Of a stretch of 64,000 nucleotides of DNA, positions 53,228 through 64,000 are shown in pieces. The notes under the pieces are model-generated. The model did not search any database. It was not told where the DNA came from and saw nothing but the letters and a program-made list of their open reading frames with translations. This stretch comes from Lingula anatina (Eukaryota > Brachiopoda > Lingulata > Lingulida > Lingulidae), in contig NW_019776045.1 of the NCBI RefSeq assembly GCF_001039355.2, positions 37,684-101,683 of the forward strand. The letters run 5' to 3'. Positions within the stretch are counted from its first letter, which is position 1. Each line of letters opens with the position of its first letter. The position numbers and the translations under genes are program-made.

Positions 53228-53490
53228 ATACTTACATTTTTTTAAATTAATGTTATCATTCATATGAAAACTGTGTATTAGGTGTGTTATTTTATGTGGT
53301 CACTCCTTTTTATTATACTTACATTTTTAAAAATTAATGTTATCATTCATATGAAAACTGTGTATTAGGTGTGTTATTTTATGTGGTCACTCCTTTTTAT
53401 TATACTTACATTTTTAAAAATTAATGTTATCATTCATGTGAAAACTGTGTATTCGATTTATTTTATTTGGTCACTCCTTTTTATTGAACA
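53228..53490. repeat. Three-copy 87-bp tandem repeat
   Basis: Units starting CTTACATTTTTTTAAATTAA near 53231, 53318 and 53405 contain TATCATTCATATGAAAACTG and GTGGTCACTCCTTTTTAT. The third is truncated and most diverged. Non-coding. Confidence 0.9.
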
Positions 53491-54259
53491 TTTGTTAACA
53501 TTCTCACTTTTATTTTATACTAGACTTACTGTATAGTCTTGTTTTACAATTTTAAAATAAAGCAATGACAAGGTTTTGCTATTGATTATTTGTCTAACAT
53601 TTGGTGATAGAAGTAATAAAATATTTTATAGACCATACTGTTATTGTTTTGAAACTCACTAATTGCTGGGCTTTGATTTTTAGTCATGACCAAGGTGGGA
53701 CCCATTTAAATGTCACCAGTACCTTTTGCCCAAAATGCAAATCATTTTAATAATTTTAGGTATAGAATAACTTATTAATAAGACTAAACAGCAAAGCTTG
53801 CAGATCTACAAACAGCAAAATAAGTAACGGAAAAATGACACAATGTTAAATAAAGCAGTAGAGCTGTCAAATGGACAGACATGCAAGTGCCAAAAACAGG
53901 CAGAAGCAAAAAAAAAAAAAAAGAAACATATTTACTAAAGAAAAAAATCCAATCGGGTTTAAAAAGAAACAGCCAAATGCAAAGTTTTGCATCGCCTGCG
54001 CAGTAAGCTAAACGTTTGAAAACCCCAAAACGTTCTTATGTCCACCATCAATAGTCTGGCCAAAAATACGCCTACAAATGAACATACTATTCCATTTTTG
54101 CGAGTATAAAATGTTGTCAGTTTTATGAACTCCAAAGCCACAAAACAATTACTTATACAATGGCATGGATCAGACAATCAATACATGAAGTGTGCATTAT
54201 GTCAGAGAAGTTCTAAATAAGGATCTTCTCCTGGGGTAAGCTCTACACAAAAATGTACA

Positions 54260-54910
54260 TAGAATCAATGTAGGTACACATCCCAATGGATGTGTCGATA
54301 GATCTATTAAAGTGACGTATTATCCGAATCAAAATTTCACATTTGTACAATAAGACTAGGATTCCTTTTTGAAAAAGACGCTCATTAAAAGTGAAAGCTC
54401 AACCAAGAGGGAACTAGGAATCAATCACCATAACATTTACGTAGGGTGGTTATACATGTACGGAATTCTATTGCAGGTTTTCGAATGGTATAAAGAAGAA
54501 AATCTTGTTCATTTTTTCATTAGCGCCTGATAAAACTTTCGTCGGGACAACGTGGTAAGTGGAAAGTTATTCAAAAGGACCCATCTTGCTCTGCCCAAAA
54601 CGATTTCATAAGCCATCATACGCTTACGTGCCTATATCAATGTACCGACAGATGCACTGATTATTCCATTAAAGCGACACATCCGAACCAAATGTTCCAT
54701 TTTTACAATAAGACTGAGATCCCTATTTGAAAAGTACTTAATTATTGAAAGAGAAAGCTCAACCAAGAGGGCACAAGGAATTGGACAGCATAACTTTGGA
54801 GTAGGGTGGTTTCAGGTTCTTTTATAGGCTTGTTTCGAATGGCATTAAAAGTAAAACCTTTTTTTCTTGTTCACTTTTTCATTGGTAAAACTTTCTGCCG
54901 GTGTGACAGG
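54260..54910. repeat. Diverged tandem duplication, unit about 360 bp
   Basis: Copy 1 (54260-54560) and copy 2 (54630-54910) share ACAATAAGACTRRGATYCC, GAAAGCTCAACCAAGAGGG, GTAGGGTGGTT, TTTCGAATGG and TTCATT-TAAAACTTTC blocks in the same order, roughly 75 percent identical by eye. Confidence 0.75.
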
Positions 54911-55042
54911 GATGGTAGGCCGCTTAGAAACGTATAGTCCGTTCCCCATTACTTTGTACAGCAGACGTTCATCTCAATACCTTGTCTAGCACTATCCTCT
55001 ACCAGAGTGGCAGATATTATAGGCAAGCTTTCAAAAAGACAG

Positions 55043-55146
55043 AATCAAATGACCTTCTATTTATCTAAAGGCATATCTGTGAATATCTTGTGAAAATCAA
55101 ATGACCTTCTATTTATCTAAAGACACATCTGTGAATATCTTGTGAA
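55043..55146. repeat. 52-bp tandem duplication
   Basis: 55043-55094 and 55095-55146 are identical except for two or three bases (AAGGCATATC versus AAGACACATC). Confidence 0.95.
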
Positions 55147-55807
55147 AAGTCAATCTCTCGCCCTGGGAGAGGGCAGTCTAACCCTAACTTGTACTAACCA
55201 TATGGGGTCCCGGACTTCCGTTCCGAGGTCTACCACACCTGGATAACGATGTTTATGACCAGTTATGTAAAAAAGACCCGTCTTGTTCAGCATAAAATAA
55301 AATAAAAATGTACATATTGGAAGCCTTCAACTGTGACTCGATCACCCCCCCCCCCCCCCCCCAACTAATTTTTTTCTCGGTCCCGAGATCTTTGATTGAT
55401 AGAAAATGAAAAAAAACATGGATTTCTCGGTATACATATGTTTGCTATCTAGCGGCACTTGTAACCGTCGGTGCTGTTTTATCGATCCACATTATGTCTG
55501 TGCGGAATAGTCGGTTTGTATAATTAATTATAATCAGTTATAATTATCAACACTAGCCTCTTCTCCAGGTGTTGTCTTTTGTGGAAGTTGTGTATAAAAC
55601 TGCAAGGTGCAGGGGTAATTTTTTAGAAGTAAATTTGTGCATCTCAACAACAAGTGGACTTCGTTCATATATACATATGTTTTGAATTTGAGCATTTGTC
55701 AATAGTTTCTACTTAACCTCCCTTTACCGAAAATGAACCATCCCTGCTGAAATTTGCATAACAAAAAGTTGCTTGTCGTAGTGTGAGCTATCTTCCACAA
55801 TACTCAC

Positions 55808-56853
55808 TTGGATGTTGGCCATAGTGAGACAAAGACGCAACAGAAAGTCGGGTGCAGTCGCAATGTTGAGCTTACACGAGGCTTAGAAGCAAACGCATGT
55901 TATGTAAGTATCATTTCTTCTTTAGTAACCTCCGATGTTAAATACCAAAGGCGCAGACAAATAAGACAGAATTTACGAAAAATATATTTCTAACAATTCT
56001 TTGTAATATTATGCCCAACATTACGATGCACTTGTTTGTCACTCGGTGTTAAAATATATTGGTTTTGATTTAAGTACGGCTCACAGTAAATTTTGTCGAC
56101 GTAGCTAATGCAACTCACAACTCACTTCGACTCGCTGAATGCGATCGAATTAAAGACTAACACGCTTCCTCCTGGCATTGAGTAGAATATAGACAAGCTG
56201 GTGATTATAAGAGTACGTTGTGCATTACACGACATACTATACTATACTATACTATACTATACTATACTATACTATACTATACTAAAACTTGGATTGTACT
56301 TGCACCCAAATTACGTGCAATAAATTTTATTTCTTCTTGCGCTTCTGTAGATCAGAAATACGTCATTTACATTAAAGCGTCGCCCCCCAAACGCGTGATG
56401 CATAACCATTATAGATATGATAACATTCAATAGTAATTGCAATATTTTAACGATCGTACAACATGTATCATCTTTAAATGAAAGAGGCTGTATTTTCAGT
56501 GTTTCTTTTCTTGTAAGATATCTCAAATAGTCATGTTATTAACTCATTTTAGATCTTAATTTTGGCGTTAAACAACCGCGATTTCAGCCTTGACTAAGCT
56601 TATACCCTCGGACAAGCCAATAAATACGCACATCATTTCAATTATTAATACCCTCTCTACTGTGATATTAAATGCATTAGTTGGATTTTAAGACCTTTTG
56701 CAATAAGTCAAATATTATGTTAACATTATTTTCTCATTTCAGAAGCCCACCAAGATATTGTACAACGACTAAAACATGCGCCTTCAAGCGACCTAGCCTT
56801 TGGGAACCCTACGAGGATTAATGCATGTGTTATATTAAAACTGAATAAATGCT
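55808..56853 (+). ncRNA. Possible two-exon short transcript (non-coding or micropeptide)
   Basis: A short ORF from the ATG at 55808 runs to a strong donor (TTAT|GTAAGTATC, exon end 55903). A good acceptor (TTCTCATTTCAG) at 56731-56742 opens a second exon containing AAGATATTGTACAACGACTA with a stop in the joined frame, and a polyadenylation signal AATAAA at 56845-56850. The joined ORF would be about 42 residues without recognised features. The exon pair is inferred from splice signals only. Confidence 0.35.
56229..56285. repeat. (ACTAT)n pentanucleotide microsatellite
   Basis: About eleven uninterrupted ACTAT units. Confidence 0.97.
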
Positions 56854-56859
56854 TTTGTT

Positions 56860-57925
56860 ATTCTGTGGTCTTTCACTTTGATATGAAACAATGATTATAA
56901 ATATACACTGTAGTATTAATAGTGAGGAAAAAGGATTTAGATGATAAAGATATTATAACTGTTCAGCACTATCAAATTCAATCTGCTAAATCTGATGTGT
57001 AAATGTTATCTAATTGTCTTTGGAATTGACAGTTTTCTATGGTATATCGACATATGAAATGGTTTAAATCTAAAACTATACAAAGTATTTTGTAAAGAAT
57101 GGAATTAGAGCGTTAAAAGTGTCTTAACCTGCTGAAAGAATATATCCTGAAATCTTTTCAACAAAAACATTTATCATTTCAGTTTGTGGAAATTTACAAT
57201 CTTGCTTTGTAAAAAAAAAAATGTCAATTTTGTTTTATAGCAAGACAGTTTTTTACACCCATTTGAACCAATTCGTTAATCCTCTTCAATATCAGTTTCC
57301 TTAATTTAATTAAGACAACACTGGGTATCTGCAAATCGATTTATGTTTGAAAACTTTCTAATTTCATATGAAACCTTAACCTTGAACCATGGTTAATGAA
57401 TGCAGCAGTTGAATATTTCCCAAAGATTAGTCTTTAACATTCTGATGATATAAGAATTACAATTGCTGTGCTGTGCAAAATTTGGCCTAACTGAAACATA
57501 TATAGTTCTTATTAATTTATGTATATTTGGTACCAATTCTAAATTCCACGCTTGCAAGCGCAGAGTGAATGATGCAAGGGGGAATTGTAAAAACTGAAAG
57601 TTCTTAAAATGAAGCTTGAAATAATTATCAAAATAAAGACTGAACATCTTATAATTGGGCATAATCTTGAAAACTTTCACCTATAAGGATGTTATAACTT
57701 TAATGTTAAATTATAGAATAACCAATTGTAAGATCAATTGTATATTGTCTCTCTGTCTTTATACAGCCAATATCCCCTACTCCTCAAAACTTGACTTATG
57801 ATTTACTTGAATTACATTCTTATTGGTGTGTTACCCTGCCTTTTAATTATAGGACGATTTTTGGCATTTCGACCGTCGCCCCTCTATGTCAAGAATGCAC
57901 TTTCACCACCTACCACCCCTGGTAC
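56860..57925. other. AT-rich intergenic sequence, no gene seen
   Basis: Only short unrelated ORFs, including a 95-residue minus-strand one (57393-57680) rich in Phe, Asn and Lys, as expected from base composition. Confidence 0.5.
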
Positions 57926-57929
57926 TTAA

Positions 57930-58680
57930 GAATGGACCAACTTGTCACCCCTCAAAATAATAATGGATTTGCTAAACCTGTCACCCCTCAAAAATAGCAA
58001 TGGACTCGCCCAACCTGTCATCCCGCAAAGTAACAATGGATTCTTCCAACCTGTCCCCCCTCACAATAATGGACTGGCTCAACCTGTCATCCCTCAAAAT
58101 GACTGATAGACTTGCCCAACCTGGCACCCCTCATAAATAATAATGAACTCGACCAACCTGTCATCCCTCAAAAGGACTAATAGACTTGCCCAACCTATCA
58201 CCCCTCATAAAAAATAATGAACTCGACCAACCCATCACCCCTCAAAAATAGCAATGGACTCGCCCAACCTGTCATCCCTCAAAGTAGCAACAGATTCTTC
58301 CAACCTGTCACCCCTAGTACTGAAGAATGGACTCCACCAACCTGTCACCCCTCAAAGTAACAATGGATTCTTCCAACCTGTCACCCCTTGTGCTGAAGAA
58401 TGGACTCGCCCAACTTGTCACCCCCTCATAATAATGGACTGGCTCAACCTGTCACCCCTCAAAGTACCAATGGATTCTTCCAACCTGTCACCCCTTGTAC
58501 TGAAGAATGGACTCAACCAACCTGTCACCCCTAATAATAATGGACTGGCTCAACCTGTCACCCCTTTTAAATAATAATGAACTCGACCAACCTGTCATCC
58601 CTCAAAAATAGCAATGGAGTTGCCCAACCTTTCACCCCTCAAAATAATAGTAGACTGGTCCAACCTGTCACACCTTAAAA
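57930..58680. repeat. Minisatellite, about 36-bp unit, about 20 copies
   Basis: The recurring core is CCAACCTGTCACCCCTC followed by AAAATAATAATGGACTSGC-type sequence. About 20 starts occur at a spacing of 34-38 bases from 57938 to 58660. Every third or so unit has a GTACTGAAGAATGGACTC variant. An open frame (58254-58574, plus) reads through nine units, giving repeats of QPVTP and SNLSPL; start and stop lie inside the array, so it is probably not a gene. Confidence 0.92.
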
Positions 58681-58689
58681 ATCACGAAT

Positions 58690-61600
58690 GAACTCATCCC
58701 CCCCCCCCCTTAGGCATGGACTCATTTTACATAACCCCATCACATTTAACACACTTGCATATCTTCCAATGCCCCTGGTACAACTGGATTCGTTTCAACT
58801 GTCGCACAAATCGCACTCATTGCAAACTACAAAACAACGTGTTTTTGAATATGTTCTTTATTGTATAACAACCTTTACGAAAACTTGAAGAAAATATAAA
58901 ATAGCATGAATTGACAATAGATAACACATTGTCAAATTATAAAAGATATTGAAAGCATGAAATATGCTTAGAACAGATTTGGTTGCATTGGACTTATGCC
59001 GTAAGAACATGTAGATTTGAAAAAATGTCATCCATCTTAGTTTGCCATTTTTTAAAGCACAGGCCTTAAATTTGGGCATATCTGAATATTTGACATGTCA
59101 ACATCACGATTTTGGATGGTGCCGAAATACTTTCTTTACGCACTGAAATATCAATACAAATTTTCCTGCGTCTTACTTTTAAAAATGGTGCCAAACTAAA
59201 TTTGAAAAATCAGAAAAAAGAAAATGAGTCAGTTAATCTATGGACATGATAAATACCATTAGTACTGTATATAGTGTATACATATTATACGGTGTATAGA
59301 CCAAGCCGAGGGAGGTAAAAAAACATTTTATTTGAACAGATATGATACCGTTTAACATCTAAAAATAAGCAAATCCAGAATTTACTTATTCATATTTCGT
59401 GATGTACGTAATCCACTGCATATTTGTAACTATAGTCTCAATACGGAGACATTGTGTTTATTTCATTTTTTTACCACTCACAAAGGTTTGTTTTAGTTTA
59501 GAAAATTTACTTCTCCGCCTTTTAGATGAACAAAGCGCATTTATATTTATGGATTACTCACAACACTAACGATACAAGAGATGGAATGATAATGAAATCC
59601 ACAATGGCATGTATTATTTATGACATAAGCAGACAATATGAATAAGTTTCAAAGAGAATCATAAGCAGCCGATCTTGCCCTGAGGTAATTATATATTCAA
59701 AATAAACAAGATCAATCCCTAGGCTATCAATTTGAGATTTAAAAAAAATAATATGTACACCGAAATAGTTTTTCAAAATCACAGTAAGAGCACGGATAAT
59801 TTTCGGCATATTTAATGTGTAGTGTTTGTGTGAACGTGAGTGTGTAAATGCGTGGTGTGTGTGTGTGTGTGTGAACGTGAATGTGTGTACTGTAACAGCG
59901 GACGCGTGCGTGCGTGTCTGTGTCAGGTTCCATAATATGACCAGAAGACTCGGGTGAGTTCAATCAGACGCAGTGTTTTCTGCAGGATCCTGACGAATTG
60001 CAGGCAGTTCTGAAATATAATAAAACGTTTTTATAGCGATATTGAAATGAAATTTCAGTGCATAATTGAACTAATATTTAATAACTTAAGAGAGAAAGAC
60101 GTGGTCATCTTGAAAAAATGCGCTTAGACTGGCTAAACACTAAAGTAATTAGACAACAAAGCTAGCATAAAAACAGACACCAAACAACAAAAAACATTGC
60201 AGCAATATTGAAAAATAAAATAAGGAAGAAAGAAAAAAGGAAAAGACAAAAAACATGACTTTCATAAAAATAGCCTGACATCCTGATTTTAAAAAATAAC
60301 CTGCCATATTATCATACAATACAACTCAGTAAAAATTTGAACTAAAATAAAAGTAGGATTTGGTATTTATGGGGAGAACATCGCCGAACTATGTATACAC
60401 AAAAAATGCTTTCGTTAAAAATTGGAGCATTTCAAAGAGAAACCTTGTTATATCTCGTGTAGTGTAAGGAATTATATACAAATTAAACGGAAGAAGGAAG
60501 AAAACATTATATATATTTAATTTGACTTGTGGCCATTTAAGGCCGCTAATAGTAACACACCCGAGTGAACTTTATTACAAAATTTAATATAACTATTTGA
60601 TCATAAAAAGAAAATGTTAATCTAAAATGATTGATAACAAAAATGCTAAAAAAAATATCTCGCGACAAAACTACTATAGTAATCATTGACGTACAAAGGA
60701 ATTTTGTAGGGATGCAAAAGCGCGTTTTATTTTTAACCAAACAATGTAACTCAGTAAATTTGAAGTAAAATGAACATACGCATTAGCAGTTATAGGGACT
60801 TGTATTCGGACGGCGACGGCAACGACAAGGACAGACACAGTGATCAAACTATACACAAACACAAACAGTGTCTGTTTATAAGTCGAATGAAAGGGAATGT
60901 ATATCAAGATTAAAACTTTCTGTCCCACAACATATTTTAATGAATGCTTTGTACCAATTTCCACAAATCGATAAGATAATAATAATAATAATAATGATAA
61001 GAAGAAAAAAATTGAAGAAAAGGGAGAACATTTCTTTTGAGTTGAAATCCAAACAATAGACTTTACAATGTAAAATACGAGTAAAAGAAAAGAAAATGAA
61101 ATGAAAACAATAACAAGAAATAATATGACCAGTACTATTTATTAGATATTATCAAGCCTTTCCCTTACAAAGTCCAATGAACTTCCTAGACAAACTGGAA
61201 GTATTCAACGTGTAAAATTATTAAAGGAAATTATTACCTAGCATTTGAACCCGTAAGAACACCAAGAAGTTAAAATAAAAAGCTTTAAAAAACGTAGGCC
61301 TACCTTGGTGCAAAGAACGACTAAATGATAAGCGACAAAGAGTCTCAACTCAACACACAAAATCAAAATTGAAACAAGCATCTGACAAAGAGTATATACC
61401 AAACCTTATAAAGCTCAGCTGATAACAAAGGGGGTGAAATTACTCTGACACTAGCTGAATTATTCACAATTATCCAACTTCTTTCCACTTTTTTTTACAC
61501 TTGTAAACATAAATTTACTCACAAGACAAATTTACTTCAATCAATTTCCACCGGGTCCTAGGCTGAATGAACTGTTCGTATCTGTGACCTCACCACGGCT

Positions 61601-61690
61601 GTCCTGCGTCCTCTTCTTACAGGGTCTAGCTGGCAAGTGACCAGTCGGATGACAACTCGCACTGAGCAGAGCGAAGTATTCTTATGCAAA
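58690..61690. other. Gene-poor stretch
   Basis: No exon could be supported. It contains a GT-rich microsatellite at 59850-59910 and an ATA/ATG repeat near 60975. The sequence around 59940-60010 (GACTCGGGTGAGTTCAATCA) contains a GGGTGAGT donor-like site but no acceptor partner was seen. Confidence 0.5.
59850..59910. repeat. (GT)n microsatellite
   Basis: GTGTGTGTGTGTGTG core with GTGAACGTGA interruptions, then GCGTGCGTGCGTGT. Confidence 0.85.
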
Positions 61691-61691
61691 T

Positions 61692-61917
61692 CAGGGGCGG
61701 ATCCAGGGTTATTTGAAGGGGACACTGATGCGAAGCCGACCTCCCCCCCCCCCCACCTTGGCTGAATCATAGTTTCAAACCGTACCAAATGGCACCGTTC
61801 GCCCTCTAAAATACAAAAAAATTCGGGGCACTTCAGCGGGCCCCGAACCCCACGCTAGGTCGACCTATCACTCCTAAAAACCGAACACCCCTTCAAATAA
61901 TCCTGGACCCGCCCCTG
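61692..61917. mobile_element. 226-bp hAT-type MITE
   Basis: Left terminus CAGGGGCGGATCCAGGGTTA and reverse complement of the right terminus CAGGGGCGGGTCCAGGATTA. Identity extends over 30 bases (28 of 30) to TTTGAAGGGG. CAGGGGCGGATCC ends are typical of a widespread hAT group. An exact 8-base target duplication was not found. The interior has a poly-C tract. A 30-base relic of the same terminus ends at 32030. Confidence 0.88.
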
Positions 61918-61919
61918 TA

Positions 61920-63390
61920 CTATGCCCCCTCAACACTTTTAGAAAGTTATTGGTCAAGACAGGTAACGTGCGCTCACCTGTCCATTGTCATATAGATGCA
62001 CTGGTATGGTTCATTCAGAGTAAACAAATGGGGTGGCCAAGCGTTAAATACACAAACATGTTTTATATAAATACGTTCAAACAGACAGATAATAGACAAG
62101 AAATGGGTTGGAACCAGGATGTACACAGGATGAGAGAAACTTTGCTCAAATTTTCCCCACTCATCCTTTTTGTTACAGAGTGAATATCACCTAATTTTCG
62201 TTTTTTTAAATTTTTTTAAAGTTATTGTTACCCATACGCTGTAAAACACACTTATAACACTTTGATTTTACGGACAACTGTTAAGCCGTTAAAACCAAAG
62301 TCAGCGTTTTTTTCTTTTTTCTTTACGCAGGATGGACATTGACTAAAGTCAATTGGGCATTTAGGAGAGCTGAACACCGATTAGCTACTTTCTGTTTTAG
62401 ATCTTCAGTACAAGCTAACAAATGTTACTCTTATGCTGTAACACCCATTCAAGACCGCACTTTTGTTTGTCAAACTATAGTGAAGCACTTGGGTCTTTCC
62501 TAAATTTGAGTAGACCAAAATTATGATTTAAAAGTTCAAGACCCAATTTCTTTCGCGAGCTGTATTGTGCAACCCGCCCTACGTGATACCCAGATGTACA
62601 AGAATACCAAAGTGAGCATTACATATTTATTAAAAATAATCCAGTTCTAGTTCACAATTACTTACAAGACATAACAGAATATTTGCTACTCCATACGAGT
62701 TCAACTTTACATACGTAAGTAAACTGAAACATCAATTTCATTGTTTTGTTTCCTTTACACCAATGACACAAAACTTGTAATGTGAAAAACATGTGGCATG
62801 ATTAGTTTATCCGAATCATGTACCTGAAACCACAAAATTATTAACAAGCTGTTTATAAATACCTAAACACATAATTGTTTGCTGTACACTATACAGGGTT
62901 ATTGCCCATGTACAAACTAAAGTCAGCTGATTTTTGGTAAAGTTCACAATACTTCCAAAATCTATGAAAGGTATTGAAAAAAAATTGTCAATTTACTAAA
63001 CACCTTTTCTTAAGCACCACATTGTGTTTGAATAGCGAAATGATATCCTTTATGGAGACTGTAATTCTCAGTTCTTTTAAATACTATAACATCAAGTAGT
63101 GAAGACCCTCTTTCCTTAATTGGCACAAAGTTTTGTGTTCACTGGTTACAGCGTATTCTTTCTATTTGACTCTCTATTTTTTTTTTCAATATTCATGTTC
63201 ATCATGAACAAAGCTGTTCTTACTAAGGTCTTTAGTCATGGAACGGCCAGACCTACTGTCAATATCAGAATCAATCAAACGACCTATCAGTGCTTTACTG
63301 AATGACCTCTTCTTCAGAGACCAGAAACTGGACAAGTTGATATGATGATATGACATGTCTAGAAATGAGCGACCGACTTCACAATTAAAG
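61920..63390. other. Intergenic sequence, no gene seen
   Basis: No supported exon or repeat. The ORFs are short and unrelated to anything recognised. Confidence 0.5.
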
Positions 63391-63393
63391 AAC

Positions 63394-63535
63394 ATACGGT
63401 AATGTGCCATGAATTTCGAACAGTAAAAAATAATTAAATTTGGGAAAAGATCGTTCTGGCCGAAATTCATGAAATGGAGATGCTCAGAACTTCCGAAAGT
63501 TCGAATTTCATGGAATTCTGTCAATTTTGACCGGA
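63394..63535. repeat. Dispersed repeat copy 2 with CATGAATTTC palindromes
   Basis: It starts with the same 23 bases as 2221-2243. Within 140 bases it holds CATGAATTTCG, CCGAAATTCATG and CGAATTTCATGG, which can pair with one another. Confidence 0.6.
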
Positions 63536-63726
63536 AGTTGTCTGTTCGTCGCTAGGCTTTCTGTTATCATCTCCCGACGATCTATTTAGAGTTACCATAA
63601 TGTATGATGTGTGAGTGTCGGTAATTGCGACCAAAGGTATACACGTACTTTCACCCGATCACTGTGTATGGCCCATAGATAGAGCGGTAATGTTGTCTAG
63701 GGCCGCAAAACAGTATCGTTATCAGT

Positions 63727-63804
63727 AGTGTCGTTTTTCAAAAGCGATTCTGGCAGCCAGAAACAAGTGTCGTTTTTCAAAAACGATCCTGGCGCTCAGA
63801 ACGG
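63727..63804. repeat. Two-copy 39-bp tandem repeat in a GC-richer right end
   Basis: AGTGTCGTTTTTCAAAAGCG at 63727 recurs as AGTGTCGTTTTTCAAAAACG at 63766, followed by a CTGGCAGCCAGAA / CTGGCGCTCAGAA variant. The last 400 bases of the window are richer in CpG than the rest and may approach a promoter outside it. Confidence 0.75.
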
Positions 63805-64000
63805 GAGTGGACGGAGGGAGAGACGGCCGACGATTAGCGTCTGCCACGGCCAGATAACCTTTACTATGGAAGCTTAGTGTTACCGTTGCTCCTTTCCGTG
63901 CACTGAAACCGAGACGACAGCCGATCAGTGTCTATGGCGCACGTGCAGGTAGCCTTCATCTGCGATAAGTGTCTTCCGCGACCAGGTTCGTTGCCTTTAC

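Noticed and set aside
58254-58574. 107-residue repeat protein
   Set aside because: It starts and stops inside a minisatellite with no promoter or splice evidence; kept only as a finding.
57930-58680. CRISPR array
   Set aside because: Units are contiguous and diverged without unique spacers, and the genome is eukaryotic.
1-64000. tRNA or 5S rRNA genes
   Set aside because: I looked for paired A/B-box patterns and GGTTCGAATCC-like T arms on both strands by eye and found no convincing candidate; a covariance-model scan would decide.

Overview
The window is nuclear DNA of a metazoan, most likely a marine invertebrate. The evidence is intron-split genes with GT-AG borders, complete orthologues of animal genes (AIMP1, MAT2B and a kelch-like gene), AT-rich introns, and many DNA transposons and retroelements of types common in invertebrate and fish genomes. 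I cannot name the species. It is a draft assembly: one long run of Ns (8086-8621) and single Ns at 26734, 36554, 40664, 45016 and 51693. At 40664 and 51693 the sequence before the N is repeated directly after it (1.7 kb and 0.4 kb), so neighbouring contigs overlap without having been merged. Gene order across each N is therefore uncertain.

Region by region. 178-2194 (minus) holds the 5' four coding exons of a gene I do not recognise; it runs off the left edge. 2.2-9.4 kb is mostly non-coding, with a broken RecQ-like helicase fragment (6311-6780) and the sequencing gap. 9430-9996 (minus) is an intact 188-residue ORF of unknown function. 10091-12791 (plus) is AIMP1, a scaffold of the multi-tRNA-synthetase complex. 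13971-16350 (minus) is MAT2B, the regulatory subunit of methionine adenosyltransferase. 18197-23486 (plus) is a complete BTB-BACK-kelch gene of 633 residues that probably shares a bidirectional promoter with MAT2B near 16.9-17.2 kb. These three genes form the ordinary housekeeping core. Their introns and flanks carry several families of miniature inverted-repeat elements.

24-51 kb is a transposon accumulation zone: two degenerate copies of an unnamed multigene or transposon-borne family (one split by a 944-bp MITE with a target duplication and a matching empty site), two piggyBac relics, a BEL/Pao fragment, a PIF/Harbinger pair (Myb-like plus nuclease), a hAT transposase, an array of AACCC/GGGTT palindromes, and Gypsy integrase fragments. 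Embedded in it is a multi-exon gene of the SAMD3-like type (41936-45015, minus), with a second related fragment at 50.3-51.1 kb.

51-64 kb has no convincing protein-coding gene. It contains tandem duplications, a 36-bp minisatellite of about 20 copies, a pentanucleotide microsatellite, a hAT-type MITE and a possible two-exon short transcript.

No tRNA or rRNA gene and no CRISPR array was seen. The only RNA-gene similarity is a 5' fragment of U2 snRNA at 120-154.
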